Positions 1-6,293 of a stretch of DNA of 14,905 nucleotides are shown here, piece by piece. Below the pieces are notes generated by a model. The model was not told the origin of the DNA, searched no databases, and saw nothing but the letters and a program-made list of their open reading frames with translations. The translations under genes were made by a program, and so were the position numbers. This stretch comes from Porticoccus sp. (GTDB taxonomy: Bacteria; Pseudomonadota; Gammaproteobacteria; Pseudomonadales; Porticoccaceae), in the NCBI GenBank assembly GCA_023263825.1, contig JALQUJ010000221.1, positions 1 through 14,905 of the forward strand. The letters are read 5' to 3'. The stretch's first letter is position 1, and every line of letters starts with the position of its first letter.

Positions 1-1237
1 ATGAAACTTGGGGAGCAAATGCCATAAGTAAAATAATAGGGGCCATCAGTATATTAAATGCGAAGTTATAGTATGGCGCACCAATAGATACTGATGACTC
101 AAAAAATAATTCACTAAACAAAGGGTAAATAGTTCCGATAAATACTGTTAAAGCTGAGGCGATAAAAAAAATATTATTTAAAAGAAGAAAACTTTCTTTG
201 CTAATTAAAGAAAAAGTATCTTGATTAAAATGTAAAGCGCTTTTGATATTTAATTTTATAGTTACTAAAAAAAGATAACCAATGATTACAATTAAAAAGA
301 GACCTCTTAAAGGATCGGTAGCAAAGCTATGCACAGAGACAATTAAGTTCGATCTCACTAGAAACGTACCAAACACTGCGGCAATAAACGAGTATAGAGC
401 CAAATTTAATGACCAAAGTTTTAATTGATCATTTTTTATTGAAACTTGTAGGGAGTGAATAAGGGCTGTGTTTAAAAGCCATGGTATTAGTGAAATATTT
501 TCAACGGGATCCCAAAACCACCAACCACCCCAACCCAGCTCGTAGTATGCCCACCAGCTTCCCAAGGTAATACCTAAGGTTAAAAATACCCAAGCTACAT
601 TTGTCCAAGGACGAGTCCAGCGTGACCAAGCGGCGTCCATTCTTCCAGACATGAGTGCCGCAATAGCAAAAGCAAAAGCCACGGAAAAACCGACATAACC
701 CATATACAGCATAGGAGGATGAAAAATTAAACCCACATCTTGAAGTAGTGGATTTAGGTCCGCACCTTCAGCTGGAAAAAACGGCAGGTTTCGCTCAAAA
801 GGGTTTGATGTAAAGAGCAGAAATAAATAAAACCCAACGCTAATCAGACCCATAACACCTAAAACACGCGCAACAAGCTGCTGTGGCAATGTACGACTGA
901 ACAAGGCAACGGCAAAACTCCACAACGCCAAAATCAATACCCATAGCAACAATGAGCCTTCATGGGCACCCCATACTGCACTCACCTTGTATTGATCTGG
1001 TAATAAAGTGTTTGAATTTGCAGCCACATAACGCACTGAAAAGTCATCATGGAGAAATAAGCTAACCAAACACCCAAAACTAAATAACACCATCAGTGTT
1101 TGACCAGAAACCAGTGGTCTAGCCGTTGCCATCCACAAACGGTTTCCAGAGGCAGCACCCACCAAGGGCAACACGGATTGAATCAGTGCCAATATCAATG
1201 CCAATATCAGTGCAAAATTCCCGTATTCAGCAATCAT
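1..1237 (-). CDS. ccmF: Cytochrome c heme lyase subunit CcmF (3' end cut by window edge)
   Basis: CcmF is the multi-membrane-spanning core of the heme ligation complex; with CcmH it takes heme from holo-CcmE and attaches it to the CXXCH motif of apocytochrome c in the periplasm. The reading frame is open for 412 codons from ATG 1237 to the window start, so the C-terminal third is missing. The tryptophan-rich WWD heme-handling segment lies at about residues 229-247 (core GWGGWWFWDPVEN). His173, His261 and His303 fall at the numbers I recall for the conserved heme-ligand histidines of E. coli CcmF; the fourth, near 491, would be outside the window. An AGGAAG Shine-Dalgarno sits about 9 bases before the ATG. 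It follows ccmE by 82 bases as the last visible gene of the operon. The first 300 bases are much more AT-rich than the rest of the gene. Identification is firm. Confidence 0.95.
   Translation of the reverse strand, partial: MIAEYGNFALILALILALIQSVLPLVGAASGNRLWMATARPLVSGQTLMVLFSFGCLVSLFLHDDFSVRYVAANSNTLLPDQYKVSAVWGAHEGSLLLWVLILALWSFAVALFSRTLPQQLVARVLGVMGLISVGFYLFLLFTSNPFERNLPFFPAEGADLNPLLQDVGLIFHPPMLYMGYVGFSVAFAFAIAALMSGRMDAAWSRWTRPWTNVAWVFLTLGITLGSWWAYYELGWGGWWFWDPVENISLIPWLLNTALIHSLQVSIKNDQLKLWSLNLALYSFIAAVFGTFLVRSNLIVSVHSFATDPLRGLFLIVIIGYLFLVTIKLNIKSALHFNQDTFSLISKESFLLLNNIFFIASALTVFIGTIYPLFSELFFESSVSIGAPYYNFAFNILMAPIILLMAFAPQVS
1181..1213. repeat. In-frame 12-bp direct repeat at the start of ccmF
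   Basis: CAATATCAATGC (1190-1201) is followed directly by CAATATCAGTGC (1202-1213) and preceded by the partial copy AATCAGTGC (1181-1189). On the coding strand the unit encodes the residues LALI, giving an ALIL-ALIL-ALIQ run in the first membrane helix. The unit length is a multiple of three, so a slip would add or remove four residues without breaking the frame. Confidence 0.6.
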
Positions 1238-1293
1238 TTATTCATTCTTCCTATTCGATTTTTTCCTAATGACGTTATTTTAGAAGGAAAAAC

Positions 1294-1310
1294 TTTTAAG
1301 ACTCTTAAAA
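1294..1310. repeat. Perfect AT-rich palindrome in the ccmE-ccmF gap
   Basis: TTTTAAGA (1294-1301) and TCTTAAAA (1303-1310) are perfect 8-base inverted arms around a single C. It begins about 10 bases past the ccmE stop on the minus strand. There is no GC-rich stem, so it is a poor intrinsic terminator. It may be a minor RNA processing or pausing site, or chance in AT-rich DNA. Confidence 0.35.
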
Positions 1311-1319
1311 AAAGCCTGA

Positions 1320-1805
1320 TTAGTACTTTGAGGTTTGAGCTTTTGCTGATTCAGCATCTACATCCTTGGTTTTAGCTCGATTATGTGCTTCCTGCATAGC
1401 CTCAGCAACTTCTGGTGGCGTATAGTTTTCGTCGTGCTTAGCCAATACTTCAGAAGCCATAAACATGCCCTCATCATTCAGTTCACCGGTAACAACTGCA
1501 GCTTCACCTTCCGCAAACAGGTCTGGAAGAATACCGGTGTACTGCACATTTACTTGGGCTTCACCATCGGTAATCTGGAAATGTGTTAATAAAGAATCAT
1601 CGGCTCTCACCACACTGCCATCCACCACCATACCTCCAGCTCGTATACGTACACCTTTTGGCGCTTCTCCGGACACAATATCTGAGGGTGGATAAAACAA
1701 GTTAATGTTCTCACGTAGAGCAAAGCTCAATAGGCCAACAGCTATTGAAGCAATCACTACAATGAAAATAACCATAAACAAGCGTTGTCGTCTAACTGGA
1801 TGCAT
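1320..1805 (-). CDS. ccmE: Periplasmic heme chaperone CcmE
   Basis: CcmE binds heme covalently through a histidine in the periplasm after the CcmC/CcmD step, is released by the CcmAB ATPase, and hands heme to CcmF/H. The 161-residue product has the usual length. A short basic cytoplasmic N-terminus is followed by one membrane anchor (about residues 9-30), then a beta-barrel OB-fold domain. The heme-attachment motif is LAKHDENYTPPEV, placing the attachment histidine at residue 124 and the conserved tyrosine at 128 (His130/Tyr134 in E. coli). The tail after about residue 135 is polar and low-complexity, as in other CcmE proteins. The start is ATG 1805 with a purine-rich AAAGAGAAG upstream. ccmD lies 81 bases upstream and ccmF 82 bases downstream. 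Nothing is missing. Confidence 0.96.
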   Translation of the reverse strand: MHPVRRQRLFMVIFIVVIASIAVGLLSFALRENINLFYPPSDIVSGEAPKGVRIRAGGMVVDGSVVRADDSLLTHFQITDGEAQVNVQYTGILPDLFAEGEAAVVTGELNDEGMFMASEVLAKHDENYTPPEVAEAMQEAHNRAKTKDVDAESAKAQTSKY

Positions 1806-1886
1806 AAACTTCTCTTTAAGTGCTACCTTTGAACAATAACTTTCTTTAACACAGCCGTATGGAAAACCCTTTCTGCACTATCTTAC

Positions 1887-2099
1887 TTATGTAGACAAAT
1901 TCGAACTGCTGTTAGTGCCTTGCTGAGCAATCTCTCTCTGTTGTTGCCGATTTATATCCCTCAGCAATTTTCTTTTCCGCCGAAGAGGACTAACAACCAA
2001 CCAAATCATCACGCTCAAAGAAATCAAATAGGCGGACCAAACATAGGGGCCATGTCCTCCCATTTGAATAAATTCTTGGATATTTTCAAACTGAAACAT
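1887..2099 (-). CDS. ccmD: Heme exporter subunit CcmD
   Basis: CcmD is a small single-span inner-membrane protein that joins the CcmABC complex and is needed to release holo-CcmE. The product is 70 residues from ATG 2099. The signature GGHGPYVWSAY lies at about residues 14-24 and runs into one hydrophobic helix (to about residue 38), followed by a basic stretch SPLRRKRKLLRD and a polar tail, the normal layout of the family. A GTG codon directly upstream (2102) is also in frame, but ATG 2099 has AGGA with 8-base spacing and is preferred. It lies between ccmC and ccmE in the usual order. Confidence 0.93.
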   Translation of the reverse strand: MFQFENIQEFIQMGGHGPYVWSAYLISLSVMIWLVVSPLRRKRKLLRDINRQQQREIAQQGTNSSSNLST

Positions 2100-2157
2100 C
2101 ACTTATTTCCTATCCTCAAACCCTAAGCACAACAATAACTTCTATATATCACTGCGG

Positions 2158-2916
2158 TCATGTGCATTTTGATGCCACCAATTCCTGTACCCAACGCGTG
2201 CGTCGTTCCCGGCAAAGCACTTCAACCCGAGTATTTAAAATCAAAGCAACAGCATAAAAACAGTAAAAGCCAAGAATCATCACCAGTAATGGCTGGAACA
2301 TATCAGGGTGCATTGATGGTGCCTCAGTGAATTTAATTGTTGCGGGCTGATGTAATGTGTACCACCAATCTACAGACTTGTAGATAATGGGAATATTCAC
2401 CATTCCCACTAACGACAGTACTGCACTCGCCTTGCTCGCCGCATCTTGACTGCTGTAAGAATATTGGAGTGCTATCACGCCAAGATACAAAAATAACAAC
2501 ACTAGCATGGAGGTAATTCTGGCGTCCCATACCCAATAGGTTCCCCATGTAGGCTTACCCCATATAGCACCAGTAACAAGAGCTACAAAGGTCAAAACAG
2601 CACCAATAGGCGCTGCCGATTTCATCACCATATCCGCAAGTTTCATCTTCCAAATCAAGCCAATGGCACCGGCAATAGCCATTACATAATAACCAGCCAG
2701 AGCCAAGAATGATGCTGGAACATGGATATAAATGATCCGAAAACTATTACCCTGCTTGGCATCTTGGGGGGCAAAAGCCAACCCCCAACAAAGACCCACC
2801 AATAATAACCCTGTCGCCAACATCGAGAGCCAAGGCAACCATTTGCCACTGGTTTGATAAAACCAGCGCGGTGAACCTAACCGATGAAACCACTTCCAAC
2901 TGAATAACTGCGACAT
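2158..2916 (-). CDS. ccmC: Heme transporter/ligase CcmC
   Basis: CcmC is a six-span inner-membrane WWD-family protein that loads heme onto CcmE together with CcmD. From ATG 2916 the product is 252 residues, close to the 245 of E. coli. The WWD motif WGKPTWGTYWVWD occupies residues 119-131. The two periplasmic heme-ligand histidines appear as His65 (IIYIHVP) and His189 (WWYTLHQ), matching His60 and His184 of E. coli as I recall them. A longer frame can be opened at TTG 2940, but the conserved alignment starts just after the ATG, so the ATG is chosen; an AAGGG lies 11 bases before it. It sits 65 bases after ccmB and 58 bases before ccmD. Confidence 0.95.
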   Translation of the reverse strand: MSQLFSWKWFHRLGSPRWFYQTSGKWLPWLSMLATGLLLVGLCWGLAFAPQDAKQGNSFRIIYIHVPASFLALAGYYVMAIAGAIGLIWKMKLADMVMKSAAPIGAVLTFVALVTGAIWGKPTWGTYWVWDARITSMLVLLFLYLGVIALQYSYSSQDAASKASAVLSLVGMVNIPIIYKSVDWWYTLHQPATIKFTEAPSMHPDMFQPLLVMILGFYCFYAVALILNTRVEVLCRERRTRWVQELVASKCT

Positions 2917-2960
2917 ATTGGTGTTAACCCTTGCGATCAAAAATGGATATCAATAAACAA

Positions 2961-2975
2961 TAGGAGAACCTCCTA
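2961..2975 (-). repeat. Hairpin enclosing an SD-like AGGAGG in the ccmB-ccmC gap
   Basis: TAGGAG (2961-2966) and CTCCTA (2970-2975) are perfect 6-base inverted arms with a 3-base loop. On the coding (minus) strand this reads TAGGAGGTTCTCCTA, so a perfect AGGAGG is folded into a stem about 45 bases before the ccmC ATG. A TTG follows it at ribosome-binding spacing but opens a frame of only seven codons. It may be a translational control element or chance; there is no T-run to make it a terminator. Confidence 0.3.
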
Positions 2976-2981
2976 ACAGGA

Positions 2982-3653
2982 TTAGCCATGCATACTTACC
3001 CGCAAAGCTCCTGCCGTAGCAAAAGGTGATACAAGCAATGAAAATGCTAACAATGCACCCAGTACAGCTAACGGCCCATCTACAGAAAAACCATCCACCG
3101 CTCTTTGTACCGTACTCGCCCCAAAAATCAGTGCTGGCATATAGAGTGGCATGACAATCAGTGAGAGCAACAGCCCTCCTTTTTTCAATGCAACAGTCAA
3201 TGCAGCACCTATGGCTCCCACCAAACTAAGCACAGCAGTCCCCATCAACAGGCTAAACACCAAGGGCAGATATCCCGCTTCAGGCAAAGACAACATCATA
3301 CCTAAAACCGGTGCCAAAAGAGTCAAAGGAAGCCCCGTAACCAGCCAATGAACCAATATTTTTGCCAATACCATTAAATATAGCGGCTGAGGTAATATGA
3401 TCATTTGCTCCAAAGTACCATCCCTGTAATCACTCTGAAACATACCTTCAACAGATAACAGCGATGCCAACAATGCCATCACCCACAAAATGCCTGGCGC
3501 AATTTCTGCTAAACGGCTCGCTTCAGGTGTTAACCCCAATGGAACAAGTGTGACAACAATCAAAAAGAAAATAACTGGATTGGCTATTTCTGCACGATGA
3601 CGAAAAGCCAACAGCAAATCCCGACGAAAAATGGCAGAAAAACCTAGTTCCAT
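2982..3653 (-). CDS. ccmB: Heme exporter membrane subunit CcmB
   Basis: CcmB is the six-span permease partner of the CcmA ATPase; the CcmAB complex uses ATP hydrolysis to free heme-loaded CcmE from CcmC/CcmD. From ATG 3653 the product is 223 residues (E. coli 220). Family hallmarks visible are the N-terminal FRRDLLLAFRHRAEI, the cytoplasmic FQSDYRDGTLEQ loop at about residues 73-84 and KKGGLLLSLIVMPLYMP near residue 160, plus a run of hydrophobic helices. The ccmA stop TGA is separated from this ATG by only two bases, and no strong ribosome-binding site is seen, so translational coupling to ccmA is likely. An in-frame TTG (3659) overlaps the ccmA stop and is a less likely start. Confidence 0.95.
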   Translation of the reverse strand: MELGFSAIFRRDLLLAFRHRAEIANPVIFFLIVVTLVPLGLTPEASRLAEIAPGILWVMALLASLLSVEGMFQSDYRDGTLEQMIILPQPLYLMVLAKILVHWLVTGLPLTLLAPVLGMMLSLPEAGYLPLVFSLLMGTAVLSLVGAIGAALTVALKKGGLLLSLIVMPLYMPALIFGASTVQRAVDGFSVDGPLAVLGALLAFSLLVSPFATAGALRVSMHG

Positions 3654-3655
3654 GA

Positions 3656-4363
3656 TCAAGCGACATCCACTACAAAAGGTGAATTTTGATCCAATGCCTT
3701 TTGACCTAACGACTCGTGTCTCAATGAAAGTCGCTCGATGCCTGGAATGCCTAAATCCTGATGAGTAGACAATATAATTATCCCTCCCCTGGCAGAATGC
3801 TCAGTCAAGAGAGATTCCAATTCACTTACACCCTGCTTATCTATTGCCGTAAATGGTTCATCTAACACCCACAATGATGCTTTTGTGACCAGTAATCTCG
3901 CCAAAGCTGCACGACGTTGTTGCCCAGCCGATAGATTGAAACAAGGCACATCTTCATAGCCCCTCAATCCAATTCGAGCTAACACTTCATTATTGCAACA
4001 TTCTGCCTGTGATTGATTTAAACGCCGCCACCAAATCAAATTTTCCTCTGGGGATAGCGCCTGCTTTAAGCCCGGTAAATGACCAAGAAATAGCAAGTTA
4101 TGGAGAAAAGTTTGACGAACCTGGGAAATATTCTGACCTTGCCATAACAGCTGTCCCGCACTAGGACTCAATGCCGTAGTAATGATTCTCAACAATGTTG
4201 TTTTACCACAACCATTTGGACCTTCAACTTGAAGGATATCGCCTGATTTTAGGGATACACCGACATTGGAGAACAACATCCTATCATCCCGTTCAAAAGC
4301 AAGCGCCCTTAAATCCAAGGAATTTGGAGAGAAAAGATCTGTATTAGGTTCTGTAGTTAACAA
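3656..4363 (-). CDS. ccmA: Heme exporter ATP-binding protein CcmA
   Basis: CcmA is the ABC ATPase of the CcmAB complex, acting on the cytoplasmic face to drive release of holo-CcmE. Numbered from the first possible start, Walker A is GPNGCGKTT (48-56), the signature is LSAGQQRR (144-151), Walker B is LWVLDEP (164-170) and the H-loop histidine is 201. The IWW...FTAID features also fit CcmA. The frame has no ATG between its upstream stop (4397-4399) and Met29, which lies inside the conserved N-terminus, so initiation must use a rare codon: TTG 4363 or TTG 4318. Neither has a convincing ribosome-binding site, and the first 15 residues do not resemble other CcmA proteins. Function is certain; the 5' end is not. 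Confidence 0.93.
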   Translation of the reverse strand: MLTTEPNTDLFSPNSLDLRALAFERDDRMLFSNVGVSLKSGDILQVEGPNGCGKTTLLRIITTALSPSAGQLLWQGQNISQVRQTFLHNLLFLGHLPGLKQALSPEENLIWWRRLNQSQAECCNNEVLARIGLRGYEDVPCFNLSAGQQRRAALARLLVTKASLWVLDEPFTAIDKQGVSELESLLTEHSARGGIIILSTHQDLGIPGIERLSLRHESLGQKALDQNSPFVVDVA

Positions 4364-4469
4364 CAGCAGACAATCCGGCCAGTGGCAAAAGCTGTATTAT
4401 GCCAAAAACTGGTACCATAAGAGAAAATATATCGGCAGAAACAAGTTATTTCAGCTAAAACACTCCTCA

Positions 4470-4493
4470 TGTGCGAAAAAAAGAAGGCGCACA
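4470..4493. repeat. Inverted repeat TGTGCG/CGCACA in the ccmA leader
   Basis: TGTGCG (4470-4475) and CGCACA (4488-4493) are perfect 6-base arms around a 12-base purine/pyrimidine-biased loop. The element lies 14 bases past the stop of the upstream small acidic gene and about 107 bases before ccmA. On the minus strand the T-rich stretch is in the loop rather than after the stem, so it is not a standard terminator and readthrough into ccmA is expected. Confidence 0.35.
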
Positions 4494-4506
4494 AAATATT
4501 AACTGA

Positions 4507-4686
4507 TCAATCTAGATCAAAATCATAATCCTGGATCATTTTTTGGAGGCGACGCTCCTCCAGTTGGTCCTCAAGACGGCGACGCATATCAGAATCTTCG
4601 GCCTGTATTTTCTCCTCAACTTCCTGCTCTAGTGCCTCACCCTCGAGAACAAAATCATCATTATCCAGTGTTTCTTCATCACCCAT
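4507..4686 (-). CDS. Small acidic helical protein, possibly PA3496-like
   Basis: A 59-residue protein of unknown role. ATG 4686 is preceded by a near-perfect GGAGGAG Shine-Dalgarno (4694-4700) at 7-base spacing, and a strong promoter-like sequence lies 70 bases further up, so it is very likely expressed. The N-terminal half is strongly acidic (DEETLDNDD, EQEVEEKIQAE) and the C-terminal half is a charged amphipathic helix with MRRRLEDQLEERRLQK (residues 34-49), ending in an acidic aromatic tail DYDFDLD. No membrane segment or cysteine is present. The RRRLEDxLEERRL pattern reminds me of short proteins of the Pseudomonas PA3496 group, but I cannot confirm this. It is in the same direction as ccmA, 143 bases upstream, with no clear terminator between, so it may be the first gene of the ccm transcript. 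Confidence 0.85.
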   Translation of the reverse strand: MGDEETLDNDDFVLEGEALEQEVEEKIQAEDSDMRRRLEDQLEERRLQKMIQDYDFDLD

Positions 4687-4756
4687 ATCGAAACTCCTCC
4701 ATCTCGATACCTAACGCTACTGCAACGGTGTGATTTACCTCTGCCTCTGATTTCGA

Positions 4757-4785
4757 AAAATAGGCCTAAAACAATTTTCCGTCAA
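4757..4785 (-). promoter_or_regulatory. Sigma70-like promoter for the small acidic gene and probably ccm
   Basis: On the minus strand TTGACG (4785-4780) is followed after exactly 17 bases by TATTTT (4762-4757), matching consensus at 5/6 and 4/6. A start near 4750 would give a leader of about 60 bases before ATG 4686. The 8-base palindrome TAGGCCTA (4761-4768) overlaps the -10 edge and spacer, a place where a repressor could act. Confidence 0.6.
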
Positions 4786-4821
4786 GAAAAATAAATTAAT
4801 ATATATCAATGAGATATAGAG

Positions 4822-5493
4822 CTACTCTAAAAGATATTTCAATTTTTTATGGGAAAAAAGTAATTCTAGATCTTCTGGGCGGTCAATATCTGATAAATGT
4901 GGCAATTCTTCCCATGACCAATCCAATGCCTTTAATCGATCCCTGGTCTGACTCATCACTTGATCAGTGCCCCATCGAACACCCTCAAATAATGAAATAT
5001 CTACCCGGCTCAAACCGATCAAGACATAGCCCCCATCTGTTGCCGGTCCAAACACTGCAGGAGCACCTTGTTTCAATCTATTAATAGCCTCGATTACGTA
5101 ATCACTATCTAAAAACGGGCAGTCACTCCCAATAAGAATGACATAAGAATATTGCTGAAACCTGCTGTGAAAGGCATTAAACATGCGTTGACCAAGGTCC
5201 TCGCCCCGCTGAACATAAAGGGGGATATTTGCCGCTGCTACAAGTTGATCAAAAAAAGGATGTTCAGCGCTGCACCAAAGCTCAAAGTCAGATACTCCAG
5301 CTTGATAATGCAAGGAGAACTGATGTTCAACCAAAGCCTGATGAAATTTTAAACACCCGGCTTCACCTAAGGCTGGCTGCATACGTGTTTTGACCTGGCC
5401 TTGTAACGGTGCTTTAGCAAACTGGACTAGACAACTATCTGAGTAACATATCGGCATTAGGTGTTGCTCGTTATATCTAACGGTTTTTTGCAT
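4822..5493 (-). CDS. DUF2064 / TIGR04282-type glycosyltransferase-like protein
   Basis: A 223-residue cytoplasmic protein of the nucleotidyltransferase-like GT-A fold. Motifs in order are VQFAKAPLQGQVKTRM (23-38, the basic nucleotide-binding loop), IGSDCPFL (121-128, metal-binding aspartate), GPATDGGYVLIGL (149-161), WGTDQV (174-179) and DIDRPEDL (202-209). These are the marks of DUF2064, and TIGR04282 is the subset named for co-occurrence with arsenosugar genes. The substrate is not known; a sugar or sugar-phosphate transfer to a product of the neighbouring radical SAM enzyme is the usual inference. It lies 50 bases after the GT2 gene, in the same direction. ATG 5493 has no good ribosome-binding site; ATG 5457 (residue 13) is an alternative that begins just before the conserved domain. 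Confidence 0.88.
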   Translation of the reverse strand: MQKTVRYNEQHLMPICYSDSCLVQFAKAPLQGQVKTRMQPALGEAGCLKFHQALVEHQFSLHYQAGVSDFELWCSAEHPFFDQLVAAANIPLYVQRGEDLGQRMFNAFHSRFQQYSYVILIGSDCPFLDSDYVIEAINRLKQGAPAVFGPATDGGYVLIGLSRVDISLFEGVRWGTDQVMSQTRDRLKALDWSWEELPHLSDIDRPEDLELLFSHKKLKYLLE

Positions 5494-5543
5494 TTCGTTT
5501 AGGTGCAGTACCTATAAAAAGGCACTTCGGTTATAGACCGCGG

Positions 5544-6293
5544 TTACAGATAATAGCGCTGGACAAGCCGATGAGGGCAAGCACCAAAGAAAAAAGCCAG
5601 TCTCAATAGCCACATACGTAATATCGTTCGAGCAATTCCCTGTTGCTCCCATCGACGGCTTGATGTCACAACAGTACCCGACATTAATACTGGGCGAGAC
5701 ACTGACCTTAATCGACCACAAATTTCCACATCTTCCATCAGGGGAATATCAGCAAAGCCCCCGATGCTTTGAAAAAACTCAGACCGTATAAATATGACCT
5801 GATCACCCGTCGCAATTTTTGTTATTTTCGATCGCAAGTTCATGGCACCCTCAATCACACGAAAAGGCCATGCTGAACCACTCAGCTTTACCGGAAAAAA
5901 CCCCCACAGTTCTTCAGATATCATGATGGGAGAAAAATCCGGGGGTAAAATAGTATCGGCATGGAGAAACAACAGGATCTCCCCCCGAGCCACAGCAGCG
6001 CCTGAATTCATTTGAGTACCGCGTCCCGGCGCACTTTTTATTACATAATCGACAAAAGAAGAGGCTAATTCACAGGTACTATCTTGGCTTCCGCCATCAA
6101 CAAGGATGACTTCAACACCCTGCTCTCTTAACGGTTGCAACCCCAACAAGCATGCTTCTATGGTTTGCTCTTCATTGAGAACAGGAATAATTATAGTGAG
6201 AGGGATACTGACATCTACAGTCTCCAAACCGTCCCGACTAGAATTACTCAAGGGCTCCACCACAACTACTGCCCTGTCCTGCTGTACAGCCAT
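5544..6293 (-). CDS. Family-2 glycosyltransferase, TIGR04283 type
   Basis: A GT2 enzyme predicted to transfer a sugar from a nucleotide donor; TIGR04283 members sit beside ArsS and TIGR04282 genes. Residues below are numbered from TTG 6308, an in-frame codon five codons upstream. Motifs are LTIIIPVLNEEQTIEA (37-52), VILVDGGSQDST (67-78), APGRGTQMNSGA (93-104), FLHADT (114-119, the DXD-like site), GDQVIFIRSEFF (168-179) and the acceptor-base region MEDVEICGRLR (191-201). The end, RLVQRYYL, is typical. ATG 6293 is chosen: it is preceded by GGTGATC, which matches the extended anti-Shine-Dalgarno. It overlaps arsS by 50 bases, suggesting translational coupling. In-frame GTG/TTG codons near 6250 would shorten the overlap. 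The first 30 residues are poorly conserved by eye. Confidence 0.9.
   Translation of the reverse strand: MAVQQDRAVVVVEPLSNSSRDGLETVDVSIPLTIIIPVLNEEQTIEACLLGLQPLREQGVEVILVDGGSQDSTCELASSFVDYVIKSAPGRGTQMNSGAAVARGEILLFLHADTILPPDFSPIMISEELWGFFPVKLSGSAWPFRVIEGAMNLRSKITKIATGDQVIFIRSEFFQSIGGFADIPLMEDVEICGRLRSVSRPVLMSGTVVTSSRRWEQQGIARTILRMWLLRLAFFFGACPHRLVQRYYL

Noticed and set aside
1100..1375. 91-codon open frame on the plus strand across the ccmE-ccmF junction
   Set aside because: It is antisense to ccmF and ccmE; its repetitive QCQYQCQYQC stretch is only the 12-bp repeat of ccmF read on the other strand.
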